Below are positions 35,129 to 44,786 of a DNA stretch of 64,000 nucleotides, piece after piece. Source of the stretch: Coralliovum pocilloporae. Its GTDB lineage: Bacteria > Pseudomonadota > Alphaproteobacteria > Rhizobiales > Cohaesibacteraceae. Position numbers and translations under genes: made by a program. The stretch spans positions 1,833,501-1,897,500 of the forward strand of contig NZ_CP132542.1 in NCBI RefSeq assembly GCF_030845175.1. The letters are read 5' to 3'. The notes beneath the pieces were generated by a model that searched no databases, was not told where the DNA came from, and worked only from the letters and a program-made list of their open reading frames with translations. Each line of letters starts with the position of its first letter. Within the stretch, counting starts at the first letter, position 1.

Positions 35129-36994
35129 ATGTTCAAACTAGCCAAGCCGTTTTTCATCGCTCTCGGTCTGACGGTTCTGTCTGTCACCGCTCTGCCAGTT
35201 ACAGCCCTGGCTGAAGAACCTGAATGGCGTCATGCAACAGCCCTCACGGGGACGCCGAAATACCCCCGCGATTTCAAGCGCTTCGATTATGCCAATCCGG
35301 ATGCCCCAAAAGGTGGGTTGGTTCGGCAGGCCACATCCAACTCCTTTGATACATTTAACCCGATTCTTCAGAAAGGGTCGCCGACAGCCGGTCTCAACCT
35401 GATTTATGAGACCCTGATGACATCCTCCCTGGATGAGCTGGATATAAGCGCTGCCTATGGGCAAATCGCTCTCGAAACCCGATATCCGAAGGATTATTCC
35501 TGGGTCGAGTTCCGTTTGAACCCCAAGGCCAGATGGCATGATGGTCAGCCAATCACTGCAGAAGATGTGATCTGGTCTTTCGAGAAAGCTATCGAACACA
35601 ATCAGGGGCAACGGGCTTATTATCACAATGTGACAAAAGCCGAAGTGCTGGCCACAGATGTGGTGCGCTTCACCTTTGACGGGCCGGACAATCGCGAGCT
35701 GCCGCATATTATGGGTCAGGTTCTGGTCCTCCCCAAACATTGGTGGGAAGGAACCAATGCCAAGGGTGAACAGCGTTCCATCGGCAAAAGTACTCTGGAA
35801 ATTCCACTTGGCTCGGGCCCCTATCGCATGAAGGAATTTGTCGCCGGGCGGTCGGTGACCTATGAGCGGGTGCCGGACTACTGGGGTAAAGATCTGCCTG
35901 TAACCATCGGTCACTACAATTTCGACCAGATCCGTTACGACGTCTATCTGGACCAGACCGTTCTGGTAGAAGCCTTCAAGGGTGATCAGTACGATTTCCG
36001 CACAGAGAATTCTGCAAAGAACTGGGCAACGCAGTACAAGTTCAAGGCCGCCGAAGAAGGTAAAGTCATCCAGGAAGCTTTTGATGACAAGGCTTCTGGT
36101 GCAATGCAGGCCTTTGTTCTAAATCTGCGTCTTGACAAGTTCAAGGATCCCCGCGTCAGGCGCGCCCTGAACCTGGCATTTGATTTTGAAGCGCTGGCAG
36201 AAACCATCTTTTTTGGCCAGTATCAGCGAACAGGTAGCTATTTCGCCGGCACAGAACTGGCTGCGTCCGATGTTCCGACAGGACTCGAACTCGAAATCCT
36301 GGAGGGGGTTCGCGGTGAGGTTCCGGAGCAGCTGTTCTCAGAGCCCTACACCAATCCGGTTGGCGGCTCCCCCCGCAATGTCCGCAACAATTTGCACGAA
36401 GCCGTGAAGCTTCTGAAGGAGGCAGGCTGGGTGTTGAAGTCTGGCAAGCTGGTCAATGCGAAGACAGGTGAGCCCTTCACCATCGAGTTTGTTGACAATT
36501 CTCCAAGCACGGAGCGGATCGCATTGCCCTATCAGTCTGCACTGAAGCGGATTGGTATTGAGATGACCCTCAGGATTGTTGATACCTCCCAGTATATCAA
36601 CCGGATCCGCAGCCGGGATTTCGAGATGACCACGCTGGGTTGGGGGCAGTCTCTGTCCCCTGGTAACGAGCAGCGGGAATACTGGGGATCTGTTGCAGCG
36701 GATTCCAACAGCTCCCGTAACTATGCCGGTATCAAGAACCCCGCTATCGACAAGCTGATTGATCGGGTGATTTTTGCAAAAGACCGGGCTGAGCTTGTTG
36801 CCGCCACCAAGGCTCTGGACCGGGTGCTGCTCTGGAACAATTACATGGTCCCTCAGTGGTATGTGGCAAAGACGCGGACCGTGCGCTGGAACAGGTTCTC
36901 GCATCCTGAAAACCTGCCGGAATACAATCACGGCTTCCCGCATATCTGGTGGTATGATGAAGAGAAGGCGCGGAAAACCGGATTGGCCCGATGA
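35129..36994 (+). CDS. yejA: Family 5 extracellular solute-binding protein YejA-like (Sec-exported)
   Basis: 621 residues. A Sec signal peptide (FIALGLTVLSVTALPVTALA) is followed by the YejA opening (GTPKYPRDFKRFDYANPDAPKGG) and a full SBP_bac_5 fold with WHDGQPITAEDVIWSFEKA and LGSGPYRMKEFVAGRSVTYERV. YejA-type proteins bind oligopeptides, and in E. coli the system imports microcin C. It begins a five-gene operon with a second binding protein overlapping it by ATGA. Confidence 0.9.
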   Translation: MFKLAKPFFIALGLTVLSVTALPVTALAEEPEWRHATALTGTPKYPRDFKRFDYANPDAPKGGLVRQATSNSFDTFNPILQKGSPTAGLNLIYETLMTSSLDELDISAAYGQIALETRYPKDYSWVEFRLNPKARWHDGQPITAEDVIWSFEKAIEHNQGQRAYYHNVTKAEVLATDVVRFTFDGPDNRELPHIMGQVLVLPKHWWEGTNAKGEQRSIGKSTLEIPLGSGPYRMKEFVAGRSVTYERVPDYWGKDLPVTIGHYNFDQIRYDVYLDQTVLVEAFKGDQYDFRTENSAKNWATQYKFKAAEEGKVIQEAFDDKASGAMQAFVLNLRLDKFKDPRVRRALNLAFDFEALAETIFFGQYQRTGSYFAGTELAASDVPTGLELEILEGVRGEVPEQLFSEPYTNPVGGSPRNVRNNLHEAVKLLKEAGWVLKSGKLVNAKTGEPFTIEFVDNSPSTERIALPYQSALKRIGIEMTLRIVDTSQYINRIRSRDFEMTTLGWGQSLSPGNEQREYWGSVAADSNSSRNYAGIKNPAIDKLIDRVIFAKDRAELVAATKALDRVLLWNNYMVPQWYVAKTRTVRWNRFSHPENLPEYNHGFPHIWWYDEEKARKTGLAR

Positions 36995-38859
36995 CGGTGT
37001 CTGATCTCTCACGCCGGACGCTTCTGAAAGGCGGGGCCGCTCTTGCGACCCTGTCCGGGCTTCATCTGCCTGCACGGGCAGCGGGAGAGCAGCACGGTCT
37101 CTCTGTTTTCGGGGATCTCAAGTATCCGGCGGATTTCAAGTATTTCGATTATGTGAATCCGGAAGCCCCAAAGGGCGGTTCCCTGTCCATGACTGCGCCG
37201 AACTGGCAGTACAATCAGAACGCCCAGACCTTCAATACCCTGAACAGTTATATCTTCCGTGGTGACGCGCCACCGCGTATGGAGCTGACTTTTGACACCC
37301 TGATGGTCCGGGCCTTCGATGAGCCTGATGCGCTCTATGGCCTCGTGGCAAAGAGCGTGTCTGTATCGGATGACGGCAATATCTATCGTTTTCATCTGCG
37401 CCCGGAAGCGCGGTTCAGGGACGGTTCACTGCTGACTGCAGACGATGCCGCGTTCACCATCAATCTGCTGAAAGAGCAGGGGCACCCGCAGATCCGTGAT
37501 CCGATCCGCGAGCTGGTATCGGCGGAGGCTGAGGCGGAGCACGTCCTGCGTTTGACATTCTCCGGCAGGCAGTCCCGTCAGGTGCCGCTGATTGTCGCTT
37601 CCGCCCTGCCGGTCTTCTCAAAGGCCTATTACTCCGAACACGCCTTTGACGATGCCAATCTGATGGTGCCGCTAGGATCCGGCCCCTATCGGGTTGGAGC
37701 GTTCAAGCCTGGTGACTTTATCACCTATGAGCGTGATGAGACCTATTGGGCCAGGGATCTGCCGGTCAATCGCGGGCAGAACAATTTCGATACGATTCGC
37801 ATCGAATTTTATCGCGACAGCACGGTGTCCTTTGAAGCATTCAAGACGGGAAGCCTGACATTCCGCGAGGAGTTTTTCTCAAAGCTCTGGGCCACCTCCT
37901 ATGACTTCCCGGCCATGAAGGATGGCCGTGTGAAGAGGGTCACCTTTTCTGACAAGACGCCTGCCGGAGCGCAGGGCTGGTTTCTCAATACACGACGGGA
38001 GAAGTTCGCGGACGTGCGCACTAGGGAAGCCCTGGGCCTGACCTTCGACTTTGAATGGTCCAACAGAAAGCTGTTTTACGGGCTTTACACGCGGACAGCG
38101 TCATTCTTTGAGAACTCCATTCTGAAAGCGGCAGGAAAGCCCGGTGCCGAAGAACGTGCTCTCCTGGAACCCTATCGGGGACAGGTCCCTGACAGTGTCT
38201 TTGCAGATGCCTTTGAACCGCCGGTTTCAAGCGGCACCGGCAAGGACCGCAATCTGCTGAGGCGTGCGGCAAAACTGCTGAATGAGGCCGGTTGGCGACG
38301 GCAGGGTGGTCGGCTGGTCAATGCCAGAGGTGAACCGTTCACCATGGAGATCCTTGGCAATTCACCTGCTTTCGAACGGATTATCGGTCCATGGGTCCAG
38401 AACCTGAAAGCGCTTGGCATTGAGGGGTCTTTCCGTCTGGTTGATCCGTCCCAGTATCAGGCACGGCTGAACAGCTTTGATTTCGATGCGGTCGGGCGCC
38501 GTTATTCTTTCCCGCCCACACCAGGCGAGCAGGTCAGGCTCTATTGGGGCTCGGAAGCGGCCAGAACCGAAGGCAGCTTCAATCTGGCAGGGATTGCCGA
38601 TCCGGTCGTGGATGCCCTGATGGAGAAGATGTTTGCAGCCGACAACCGCAAGGATCTGGTCGTGGCGGCTAGGGCTCTGGACAGGGTTCTGCGCTCCGGA
38701 CACTATTGGGTGCCGAACTGGTACAAAGCCAGTCACACCACAGCGCTCTGGGATATGTATGGCTGGCCGGACCCTCTACCGGATTTTGCCTTTCCAGTAG
38801 AGCGCCTCTTCTGGTACGACAAAGAGAAAGCCGAAGCCTTGAACAAGAAGGGGTCCTGA
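36991..38859 (+). CDS. Second YejA-like solute-binding protein (Tat-exported)
   Basis: 622 residues, clearly paralogous to the preceding gene: LKYPADFKYFDYVNPEAPKGGSLSM and VPLGSGPYRVGAFKPGDFITYERDETYWARDLPVN match the same regions. Export differs: LSRRTLLKGGAALATLSG is a twin-arginine signal rather than a Sec signal. So this copy is probably folded in the cytoplasm before export. Start ATG 36991 overlaps the previous stop by 4 bases. It may have a different ligand range while sharing the same permeases. Confidence 0.88.
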   Translation: MTVSDLSRRTLLKGGAALATLSGLHLPARAAGEQHGLSVFGDLKYPADFKYFDYVNPEAPKGGSLSMTAPNWQYNQNAQTFNTLNSYIFRGDAPPRMELTFDTLMVRAFDEPDALYGLVAKSVSVSDDGNIYRFHLRPEARFRDGSLLTADDAAFTINLLKEQGHPQIRDPIRELVSAEAEAEHVLRLTFSGRQSRQVPLIVASALPVFSKAYYSEHAFDDANLMVPLGSGPYRVGAFKPGDFITYERDETYWARDLPVNRGQNNFDTIRIEFYRDSTVSFEAFKTGSLTFREEFFSKLWATSYDFPAMKDGRVKRVTFSDKTPAGAQGWFLNTRREKFADVRTREALGLTFDFEWSNRKLFYGLYTRTASFFENSILKAAGKPGAEERALLEPYRGQVPDSVFADAFEPPVSSGTGKDRNLLRRAAKLLNEAGWRRQGGRLVNARGEPFTMEILGNSPAFERIIGPWVQNLKALGIEGSFRLVDPSQYQARLNSFDFDAVGRRYSFPPTPGEQVRLYWGSEAARTEGSFNLAGIADPVVDALMEKMFAADNRKDLVVAARALDRVLRSGHYWVPNWYKASHTTALWDMYGWPDPLPDFAFPVERLFWYDKEKAEALNKKGS

Positions 38860-38865
38860 TCCTCC

Positions 38866-39978
38866 ATGGGTGCCTATATTCTCCGCCGCCTTCTGCTGAT
38901 CATCCCGACCATGTTCGGAATCATGGCGATCAGTTTTGCTGTCATCCAGTTTGCCCCTGGTGGCCCTGTTGAGCAGGCCATTGCCAAACTGACCGGCACG
39001 GATGTGTCAGCCACGGCTCGTATTGGCGGAGGTCAGGGAGGTGATTTCACCGGCACCGGTGCAGGAACCGCGAGCGGTGCAGATGCCATCTCGTCGAAAT
39101 ATCGCGGGGCGCAGGGGCTTGATCCGGAATTCATCAGGGAGCTGGAAAAGCAGTTCGGCTTTGACAAACCGCCGCTTGAGCGGTTCGGGCTGATGATCTG
39201 GAACTATATGCGCTTTGACTTTGGCGAAAGCTATTTCCGCGACATTGCCGTGGTTGATCTCATTGTCGAGAAGATGCCGGTCTCCGTCTCGCTTGGCCTG
39301 TGGCTGATGCTGATTTCCTATGGTATTTCCATCCCGCTTGGTATTTCCAAGGCGGTGAGAGACGGGTCTGCCTTCGATATCTGGACCTCTGCCGTGGTGA
39401 TCGTGGCCTATGCCATCCCGGGGTTCCTCTTTGGTATCCTGCTAATTATCCTGTTTGCTGGCGGCTCGTTCTGGGATCTGTTCCCGCTCAAGGGTCTGAC
39501 CTCCGATAACTGGGCTGACCTGAGCTGGCCCGAACGGATTGTCGATTATTTCTGGCACCTTATTCTGCCGCTCTTGGCATTGGGTCTTTCTGCCTTTGCA
39601 ACAACCACGCTTCTGACCAAGAACTCGTTTCTTGATGAAATCCGCAAGCAATATGTGGTGACAGCACGGGCCAAGGGGCTCGGCGAACGGCAGGTGCTTT
39701 ACGGGCATGTGTTCCGGAATGCCATGCTGATCATCATTGCCGGTTTCCCGGGGGCCTTTATCGGTGCCTTTTTCACAGGGTCCCTGCTGATCGAGCAGAT
39801 TTTCACGCTGGATGGCCTGGGATTGCTCGGGTTTGAATCCGTCTTGAACAGGGACTACCCGGTGGTCTTTGCCACGCTCTATATTTTCTCGCTGGTGGGG
39901 CTGCTCGTGGGGCTCCTGTCCGACCTCATGTATACGTGGATTGACCCGCGTATCGATTTTGAATCGCGGGAGGTCTAG
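38866..39978 (+). CDS. yejB: Oligopeptide ABC permease YejB-like
   Basis: 370 residues. DppB-type N terminus (MGAYILRRLLLIIPTMFGIMAISFAVIQFAPGGPVEQ), a Gly/Ala/Thr-rich insert (about 45-75) typical of YejB, then six membrane helices. The inner-membrane loop that meets the ATPase reads YVVTARAKGLGERQVLYGHVFRNA. It forms the channel with YejE. It starts 6 bases after the second binding-protein gene. Confidence 0.93.
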   Translation: MGAYILRRLLLIIPTMFGIMAISFAVIQFAPGGPVEQAIAKLTGTDVSATARIGGGQGGDFTGTGAGTASGADAISSKYRGAQGLDPEFIRELEKQFGFDKPPLERFGLMIWNYMRFDFGESYFRDIAVVDLIVEKMPVSVSLGLWLMLISYGISIPLGISKAVRDGSAFDIWTSAVVIVAYAIPGFLFGILLIILFAGGSFWDLFPLKGLTSDNWADLSWPERIVDYFWHLILPLLALGLSAFATTTLLTKNSFLDEIRKQYVVTARAKGLGERQVLYGHVFRNAMLIIIAGFPGAFIGAFFTGSLLIEQIFTLDGLGLLGFESVLNRDYPVVFATLYIFSLVGLLVGLLSDLMYTWIDPRIDFESREV

Positions 39979-39982
39979 ACCG

Positions 39983-41122
39983 ATGGAGGCAAGCATCTCC
40001 CAGCCCGCAGCAGAACCGGTCAAGCGCCCGTTCTTCTCGCCGCTCAACCAGCGTCGCCTGCAGAATTTCCGCGCCAATAAACGCGGCTACTGGTCCTTCT
40101 GGATTTTCATGGTGCTGTTTGTTCTGACCCTGTTTTCAGAACTCATCGCCAATGACCGTCCGATCCTCGTGCACTATAAGGGAGAGCTGCTGGCACCGAT
40201 CCTGGTGGATTACCCGGAGGAGAAGTTCGGCGGGTTCCTGGCAACAACCGATTATCGCGATCCCTTCATCCAGGAAGAGATAGAGGCCAATGGCTGGATG
40301 CTCTGGCCGTTCATCCGCTATTCCTACAACACCACCAATCTGGATCTGCCACGCCCGGCTCCCTCGCCACCTTCATGGTCTCTGAGCAAGGAGGAGCGCT
40401 GCAGTCCCTATCCCTCAGGCACCGAGGATATGAATTGTGTGGTCGGCAACTGGAACTGGCTCGGTACGGATGATCAGGGTCGGGATGTGGTGGCGCGGAT
40501 GCTCTACGGCTTCCGGATCTCAGTGTTGTTTGGTCTGGTGCTGACCTTGTTTTCATCTGTCATCGGTATCGCTGCAGGGGCCATCCAGGGTTATTTCGGC
40601 GGCTGGACTGACCTTCTGTTCCAGCGCTTTATCGAGATCTGGACATCAGTCCCCCAGCTGTATCTGCTGCTGATCATTGCGTCGGTCCTGCAGCCCAATT
40701 TCTGGATCCTGCTTGGTATCCTCCTGCTGTTCTCCTGGGTGGCGCTGGTCGGCGTTGTGCGGGCTGAGTTCCTGCGGGCCCGGAATTTTGAATATGTGCG
40801 AGCAGCGCGTGCTCTTGGTGTCAGTAACGGAACCATCATGTGGCGGCATCTTCTGCCCAATGCCATGGTGGCAACGCTGACCTTCATGCCGTTTATCCTG
40901 AATGGATCGATCACCACTCTGACCTCGCTGGATTTCCTTGGTTTCGGCCTGCCTGCCGGATCAGCTTCGCTTGGTGAAATGCTGGCCCAGGGCAAGCGTA
41001 ACATTCAGGCTCCGTGGCTGGGGCTCAGCGGTTTCTTTGTCATCTCAATCATGCTCAGCCTGTTGATTTTCATCGGCGAAGCGGTGCGCGATGCCTTTGA
41101 TCCCCGGAAGACATTCAAATGA
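39983..41122 (+). CDS. yejE: Oligopeptide ABC permease YejE-like
   Basis: 379 residues from ATG 39983, with GGGAGGT upstream; longer open sequence before it overlaps yejB and is not coding. It has an N-terminal OppC-type segment (RLQNFRANKRGYWSFWIFMVLF), a large periplasmic loop of about 110 residues with a Cys pair (ERCSPYP, DMNCVVG), GTDDQGRDVVARMLYGFRIS, and the EAA-like loop YVRAARALGVSNGTIMWRHLLPNA. Second half of the Yej channel. Confidence 0.93.
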   Translation: MEASISQPAAEPVKRPFFSPLNQRRLQNFRANKRGYWSFWIFMVLFVLTLFSELIANDRPILVHYKGELLAPILVDYPEEKFGGFLATTDYRDPFIQEEIEANGWMLWPFIRYSYNTTNLDLPRPAPSPPSWSLSKEERCSPYPSGTEDMNCVVGNWNWLGTDDQGRDVVARMLYGFRISVLFGLVLTLFSSVIGIAAGAIQGYFGGWTDLLFQRFIEIWTSVPQLYLLLIIASVLQPNFWILLGILLLFSWVALVGVVRAEFLRARNFEYVRAARALGVSNGTIMWRHLLPNAMVATLTFMPFILNGSITTLTSLDFLGFGLPAGSASLGEMLAQGKRNIQAPWLGLSGFFVISIMLSLLIFIGEAVRDAFDPRKTFK

Positions 41123-42762
41123 GCGGAGACAGCATGACAGAACCTCTTCTCTCCGTTCGCAATCTGAGTGTTGATTTCTCGCAGGGTAATGCGGTCAATC
41201 ACGCAGTCCGCAACGTATCCTTTGATATTGCCAAGGGTGAGACCGTGGCTCTGGTCGGGGAATCCGGGTCCGGGAAATCCGTAACGGCCCTGTCTGTCCT
41301 GAAACTGCTGCCCTATCCATCAGCATCTCATCCGGGCGGCGTGGTGCTCTGGAATGGAACGGACCTGCTCAAGGCCGACGACAGTGCCTTGCGTAAGGCA
41401 CGGGGCAATGAAATCTCGATGATTTTTCAGGAACCGATGTCCTCGCTCAACCCTCTTCATTCCATTGAGCGGCAGATTGGTGAAGTGCTGAAGATTCACA
41501 AGGGCCTGTCCGACAGTGCAGTCCGGGAGGCCGTGATTGATCTCCTGAACCAGGTCGGCATTCATGATCCTGAAAGCAGACTTGGATCTTATCCGCATCA
41601 GTTGTCAGGTGGTCAGCGCCAGCGCGTGATGATCGCCATGGCGCTGGCCAATGAGCCTGAATTGCTGATTGCCGATGAGCCAACCACAGCGCTGGATGTG
41701 ACAGTGCAGGCCCAGATTCTCAAACTCCTGAAAGAGCTGCAGCAGCAGCGTGGTATGGCGCTTCTGTTTATCACCCATGATCTGGGGATCGTCCGCAAGT
41801 TTGCCGATCGGGTCTGTGTAATGACCAATGGCGAGATTGTCGAAGCGGGCAAGACTGCGGATGTGTTCGAGAACCCGCAGCACAGCTACACCCAGCATCT
41901 GCTGGCGGCTGAGCCCAAAGGTGATCCGCTGCCGGTGGCTGATAATGCGGAAACGATTATCGATGCGACGGACATGAAGGTCTGGTTTCCCATCAAACGG
42001 GGTTTCCTGCGGCGTACTGTGGATCATGTGAAGGCGGTTGATGGCATCGACCTGTCCTTACGTGCTGGTGAAACGCTGGGCATTGTAGGCGAATCGGGTT
42101 CCGGCAAAACCACATTGGGCCTGGCCCTTTTGCGGCTGATTTCATCTGAAGGGCAGATCCGGTTCTCGGGCGGGCAGATTGACGGTCACTCCTGGAAGGA
42201 GATGAAGCCGTTGCGCCGGCACATGCAGGTGGTGTTTCAGGACCCGTTCGGCTCGCTCAGCCCGCGCATGTCAGTTGCGGGGATCGTGGCGGAAGGCCTG
42301 CGTCTGCATCATCCCGATTTGACTGATGACGAGGTGGACCAGAAGGTCGTTGCGGCGCTTGAGGAAGTGGGGCTCGACCCGGCCAGTCGTCACCGGTACC
42401 CGCATGAGTTTTCCGGTGGTCAGCGCCAGAGGATTTCCATCGCGCGGGCCATGATTCTGGAACCGAAATTCGTCATGCTGGATGAGCCCACATCAGCGCT
42501 GGATATGAGTGTCCAGGCTCAGGTCGTTGACCTGCTTCGTGACCTGCAGAAACGTCATGGCCTCGCTTATCTGTTCATCTCCCACGATCTGAAGGTGGTT
42601 CGTGCCCTGGCCAATAATGTGATTGTCATGCGCCATGGCAAGGTGGTTGAGCAGGGGGCGGCAGAGCAGATCTTCGATGCGCCTGAGACGGATTACACCA
42701 GAGCCCTGATGGCGGCCGCTTTCCGGCTTGAAACGGTCGCAGAAGGCGTTGTATCTCAGTAA
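41119..42762 (+). CDS. yejF: Double ABC ATPase YejF-like
   Basis: 547 residues with two complete nucleotide-binding domains. Walker [11 protein letters not shown] (first) and [10 protein letters not shown] (second). Signatures: LSGGQRQR and FSGGQRQR. Walker [15 protein letters not shown] and [13 protein letters not shown]. It energises uptake through YejB/YejE. ATG 41119 overlaps the yejE stop (ATGA). An ATG at 41134, with GGAG before it, is an alternative start. Confidence 0.94.
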   Translation: MSGDSMTEPLLSVRNLSVDFSQGNAVNHAVRNVSFDIAKGETVALVGESGSGKSVTALSVLKLLPYPSASHPGGVVLWNGTDLLKADDSALRKARGNEISMIFQEPMSSLNPLHSIERQIGEVLKIHKGLSDSAVREAVIDLLNQVGIHDPESRLGSYPHQLSGGQRQRVMIAMALANEPELLIADEPTTALDVTVQAQILKLLKELQQQRGMALLFITHDLGIVRKFADRVCVMTNGEIVEAGKTADVFENPQHSYTQHLLAAEPKGDPLPVADNAETIIDATDMKVWFPIKRGFLRRTVDHVKAVDGIDLSLRAGETLGIVGESGSGKTTLGLALLRLISSEGQIRFSGGQIDGHSWKEMKPLRRHMQVVFQDPFGSLSPRMSVAGIVAEGLRLHHPDLTDDEVDQKVVAALEEVGLDPASRHRYPHEFSGGQRQRISIARAMILEPKFVMLDEPTSALDMSVQAQVVDLLRDLQKRHGLAYLFISHDLKVVRALANNVIVMRHGKVVEQGAAEQIFDAPETDYTRALMAAAFRLETVAEGVVSQ

Positions 42763-42804
42763 TTGCAAAGATGCGATTTCACGTGCTGTTTCGGGAGGCA
42801 GGGC

Positions 42805-43746
42805 ATGTCTATTCTACTTGCGCTTAAAGGTATGGATATCCCGGCCTGGGTTGCCGGATTAAAGGAAGCCTTGCCGGATCATCCGATTGTTCTGGCCGAT
42901 GAGGATTACGACCCGGCAGCGATAGACTATGCCGTTGTCTGGCAGCCGGACGACGCTCTGTTCAGGCCTCTTTCCAATCTGAAAGTGATCTTTTCAGCGG
43001 GCGCTGGTGTTGACCATATTCTGAGACATCCGGCCCTGCCCGATGTGCCGATTGTGCGTGCGGTGGATACGGAACTGTCCCAGCGGATGACTCACTACAT
43101 TCTCTCCCAGGTCTTCTTTCATCACCGTAAGATGTTTGAGGTCCAGGCTGCTCAGGCCAGAGGGGAGTGGATCATGCTTGATCAGCCATCCGCGTCCCGT
43201 ATTCGTGTTGGCATTATGGGGCTTGGCGTTCTCGGTACAGATGCGGCAGAGAAGTTGAAACTGCATGGCTATGATGTGGCGGGCTGGAGCAGAACGGAAA
43301 AACAGATCGACGGCATCAGGACCTATTCCGGTGAAGACGGGCTGGATGCGCTTCTTGGCTGGAGCGACATTCTGGTCTGCCTTCTGCCGTCCACACCAGC
43401 AACGGCAGACATCCTGAACTATGATCTCTTCTCCAAGCTGCCACAGACCGGTGTTCTGGGTGGTCCTGTCCTCATCAATGTGGGACGAGGTGCCCTGCAG
43501 AAGGAAGAGGATATCATCCGGGCGCTGGATGATGGAACTCTGATGGCGGCATCACTCGATGTCTTCAAGGTTGAGCCTCTGCCTCAGGACAGCCCGCTCT
43601 GGGGTCATCCACGAATCGTGATTACCCCCCATGTGGCTGCAGACAGCGACCCGGCAGCCTTCTCGCGCAGTATCGGCACCCAGGTGCGAAAATTTGAAAG
43701 TGGGAAGCCGCTTGATAATCAGGTGGATAAGACCGTCGGCTATTGA
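42805..43746 (+). CDS. D-2-hydroxyacid dehydrogenase (GhrA-like glyoxylate/hydroxypyruvate reductase)
   Basis: 313 residues from ATG 42805, which has GGGAGG upstream; the frame is open to 42763. The NAD(P)-binding loop is GIMGLGVLGTDAAEKL; catalytic residues fit R in LINVGRGALQ, E in FKVEPLPQDSPLW and H in ITPHVAAD. The VWQPDDALFRPLSNLKVIFSAGAGVDHIL opening is typical of GhrA-type enzymes that reduce glyoxylate and hydroxypyruvate. It lies 42 bases after yejF on the same strand, possibly by read-through. Confidence 0.88.
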   Translation: MSILLALKGMDIPAWVAGLKEALPDHPIVLADEDYDPAAIDYAVVWQPDDALFRPLSNLKVIFSAGAGVDHILRHPALPDVPIVRAVDTELSQRMTHYILSQVFFHHRKMFEVQAAQARGEWIMLDQPSASRIRVGIMGLGVLGTDAAEKLKLHGYDVAGWSRTEKQIDGIRTYSGEDGLDALLGWSDILVCLLPSTPATADILNYDLFSKLPQTGVLGGPVLINVGRGALQKEEDIIRALDDGTLMAASLDVFKVEPLPQDSPLWGHPRIVITPHVAADSDPAAFSRSIGTQVRKFESGKPLDNQVDKTVGY

Positions 43747-43749
43747 TCA

Positions 43750-44106
43750 ATGGATCTGAGACAGCGGATTTATCTGAATTACCTTCGCTTCCGTGAGCAT
43801 GTACCGTCTGTACTGATGGTCATTGGGATGTTTGCCGGGTTAGCCGGTATTATACTCTGGTACATCCACTCGACTGAAGTGGTTGCGCGGTACAATGTGG
43901 ACGGTGTGGTGCAGTCCTGGACGCGGGTGCAGAGTGAAGAGGGTACGGGCGGCTACGTCGTTTATGTCACACTTGAGAATGGCAGAAAAGTCGTTGCGTC
44001 AATGAGTAAGCACAGCTCTTTATTTCTGAAGCACGGCATGACCATTGAACTGACCGTTCTGAAACAGAAGAATGATTCTCTGCGCTATGTGATCAGGAAA
44101 CAGTAA
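43750..44106 (+). CDS. Small membrane protein of unknown function
   Basis: 118 residues. One hydrophobic helix at about 19-42 (VLMVIGMFAGLAGIILWYI) separates a basic N terminus from a C-terminal beta-rich part (GGYVVYVTLENGRKVVASMSKHSS...GMTIELTVLKQKNDSLRYVI). The tail resembles small beta-barrel domains found on membrane proteins, but I do not recognise the family. It starts 3 bases after the dehydrogenase stop, so the two should be co-translated. Confidence 0.72.
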   Translation: MDLRQRIYLNYLRFREHVPSVLMVIGMFAGLAGIILWYIHSTEVVARYNVDGVVQSWTRVQSEEGTGGYVVYVTLENGRKVVASMSKHSSLFLKHGMTIELTVLKQKNDSLRYVIRKQ

Positions 44107-44137
44107 GCCTGTATTTTTTGTAATTTAGACAAAGTTT

Positions 44138-44175
44138 GACCGGCAGCCCCGTCTGTGGGAGGGGAACTGCCGGTC
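44138..44175. terminator. Strong hairpin between convergent genes
   Basis: GACCGGCAG-CCCC, a 10-base loop, GGGG-aa-CTGCCGGTC: nine outer and four inner pairs with a two-base bulge. No T-run follows on either strand, so its role as a terminator is only likely from its place between the convergent genes ending at 44106 and 44252. Confidence 0.5.
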
Positions 44176-44251
44176 TGAAAGCCGCACGGGTACTGCAGAG
44201 TGGGGGGAACGCTGTCAATACGAGAGTGCGCGGCTAACCCTGATCAGGTGC

Positions 44252-44644
44252 TTACTTGTGCAGCTTGGCGACGCCGAGCGGAACCGTGAACTTTTTGCAC
44301 CAGATGTAAACTTCGTTGAAGTCACCAGCCTTGTCGGCTTTGATCTTGTAGGTCTGAGCACCGTCTTTGTTCTTCAGAACCGCGATCTCAGCGCCGTATT
44401 TACCGTTCTTGCCGAGGCCGACCCATGGGTCCGGAGCGCCATCAAGAGAGAAGTCTTTGCCGAGCTTGACCACGTAGTAGCCGCCTTCTTTTTTGACTTC
44501 CACTTTACCGGTGGTGATGTGGTCAGACTTACCGGTGAAATTGCCATGCTTGGCGCCACCAGCCTGAACGCTGGTTGCTGCGAGTGCGAGGCCTGCTGCG
44601 AAAACCAGACCGGTAGCAATGCGAGAAACAAGTTTAAAGAACAT
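44252..44644 (-). CDS. Exported DM13-domain protein
   Basis: 130 residues from ATG 44644, preceded by AGGAGG. A signal peptide (FKLVSRIATGLVFAAGLALAATSVQAG) leads to one DM13 domain: GNFTGKSDHITTGKVEV, YYVVKLGKDFSLDGAPDPWVGLG and AGDFNEVYIWCKKFTVPLGVAKL. The single Cys near the end is conserved in many DM13 domains, which have been proposed to take part in electron transfer. It is a periplasmic protein with no evident partner gene. Confidence 0.83.
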   Translation of the reverse strand: MFFKLVSRIATGLVFAAGLALAATSVQAGGAKHGNFTGKSDHITTGKVEVKKEGGYYVVKLGKDFSLDGAPDPWVGLGKNGKYGAEIAVLKNKDGAQTYKIKADKAGDFNEVYIWCKKFTVPLGVAKLHK

Positions 44645-44786
44645 GGCCAATCCTCCTTGGATGCCGTTGCACATTATTCATTGTTGTGAAGGATCGAAGA
44701 CGTCCCCCAGCAGTCGATTGCACATCCGACATAGGACGACTTGGCGAAGATTTCACTTCACACGTTCACACAGCTTGGTGATTTAT

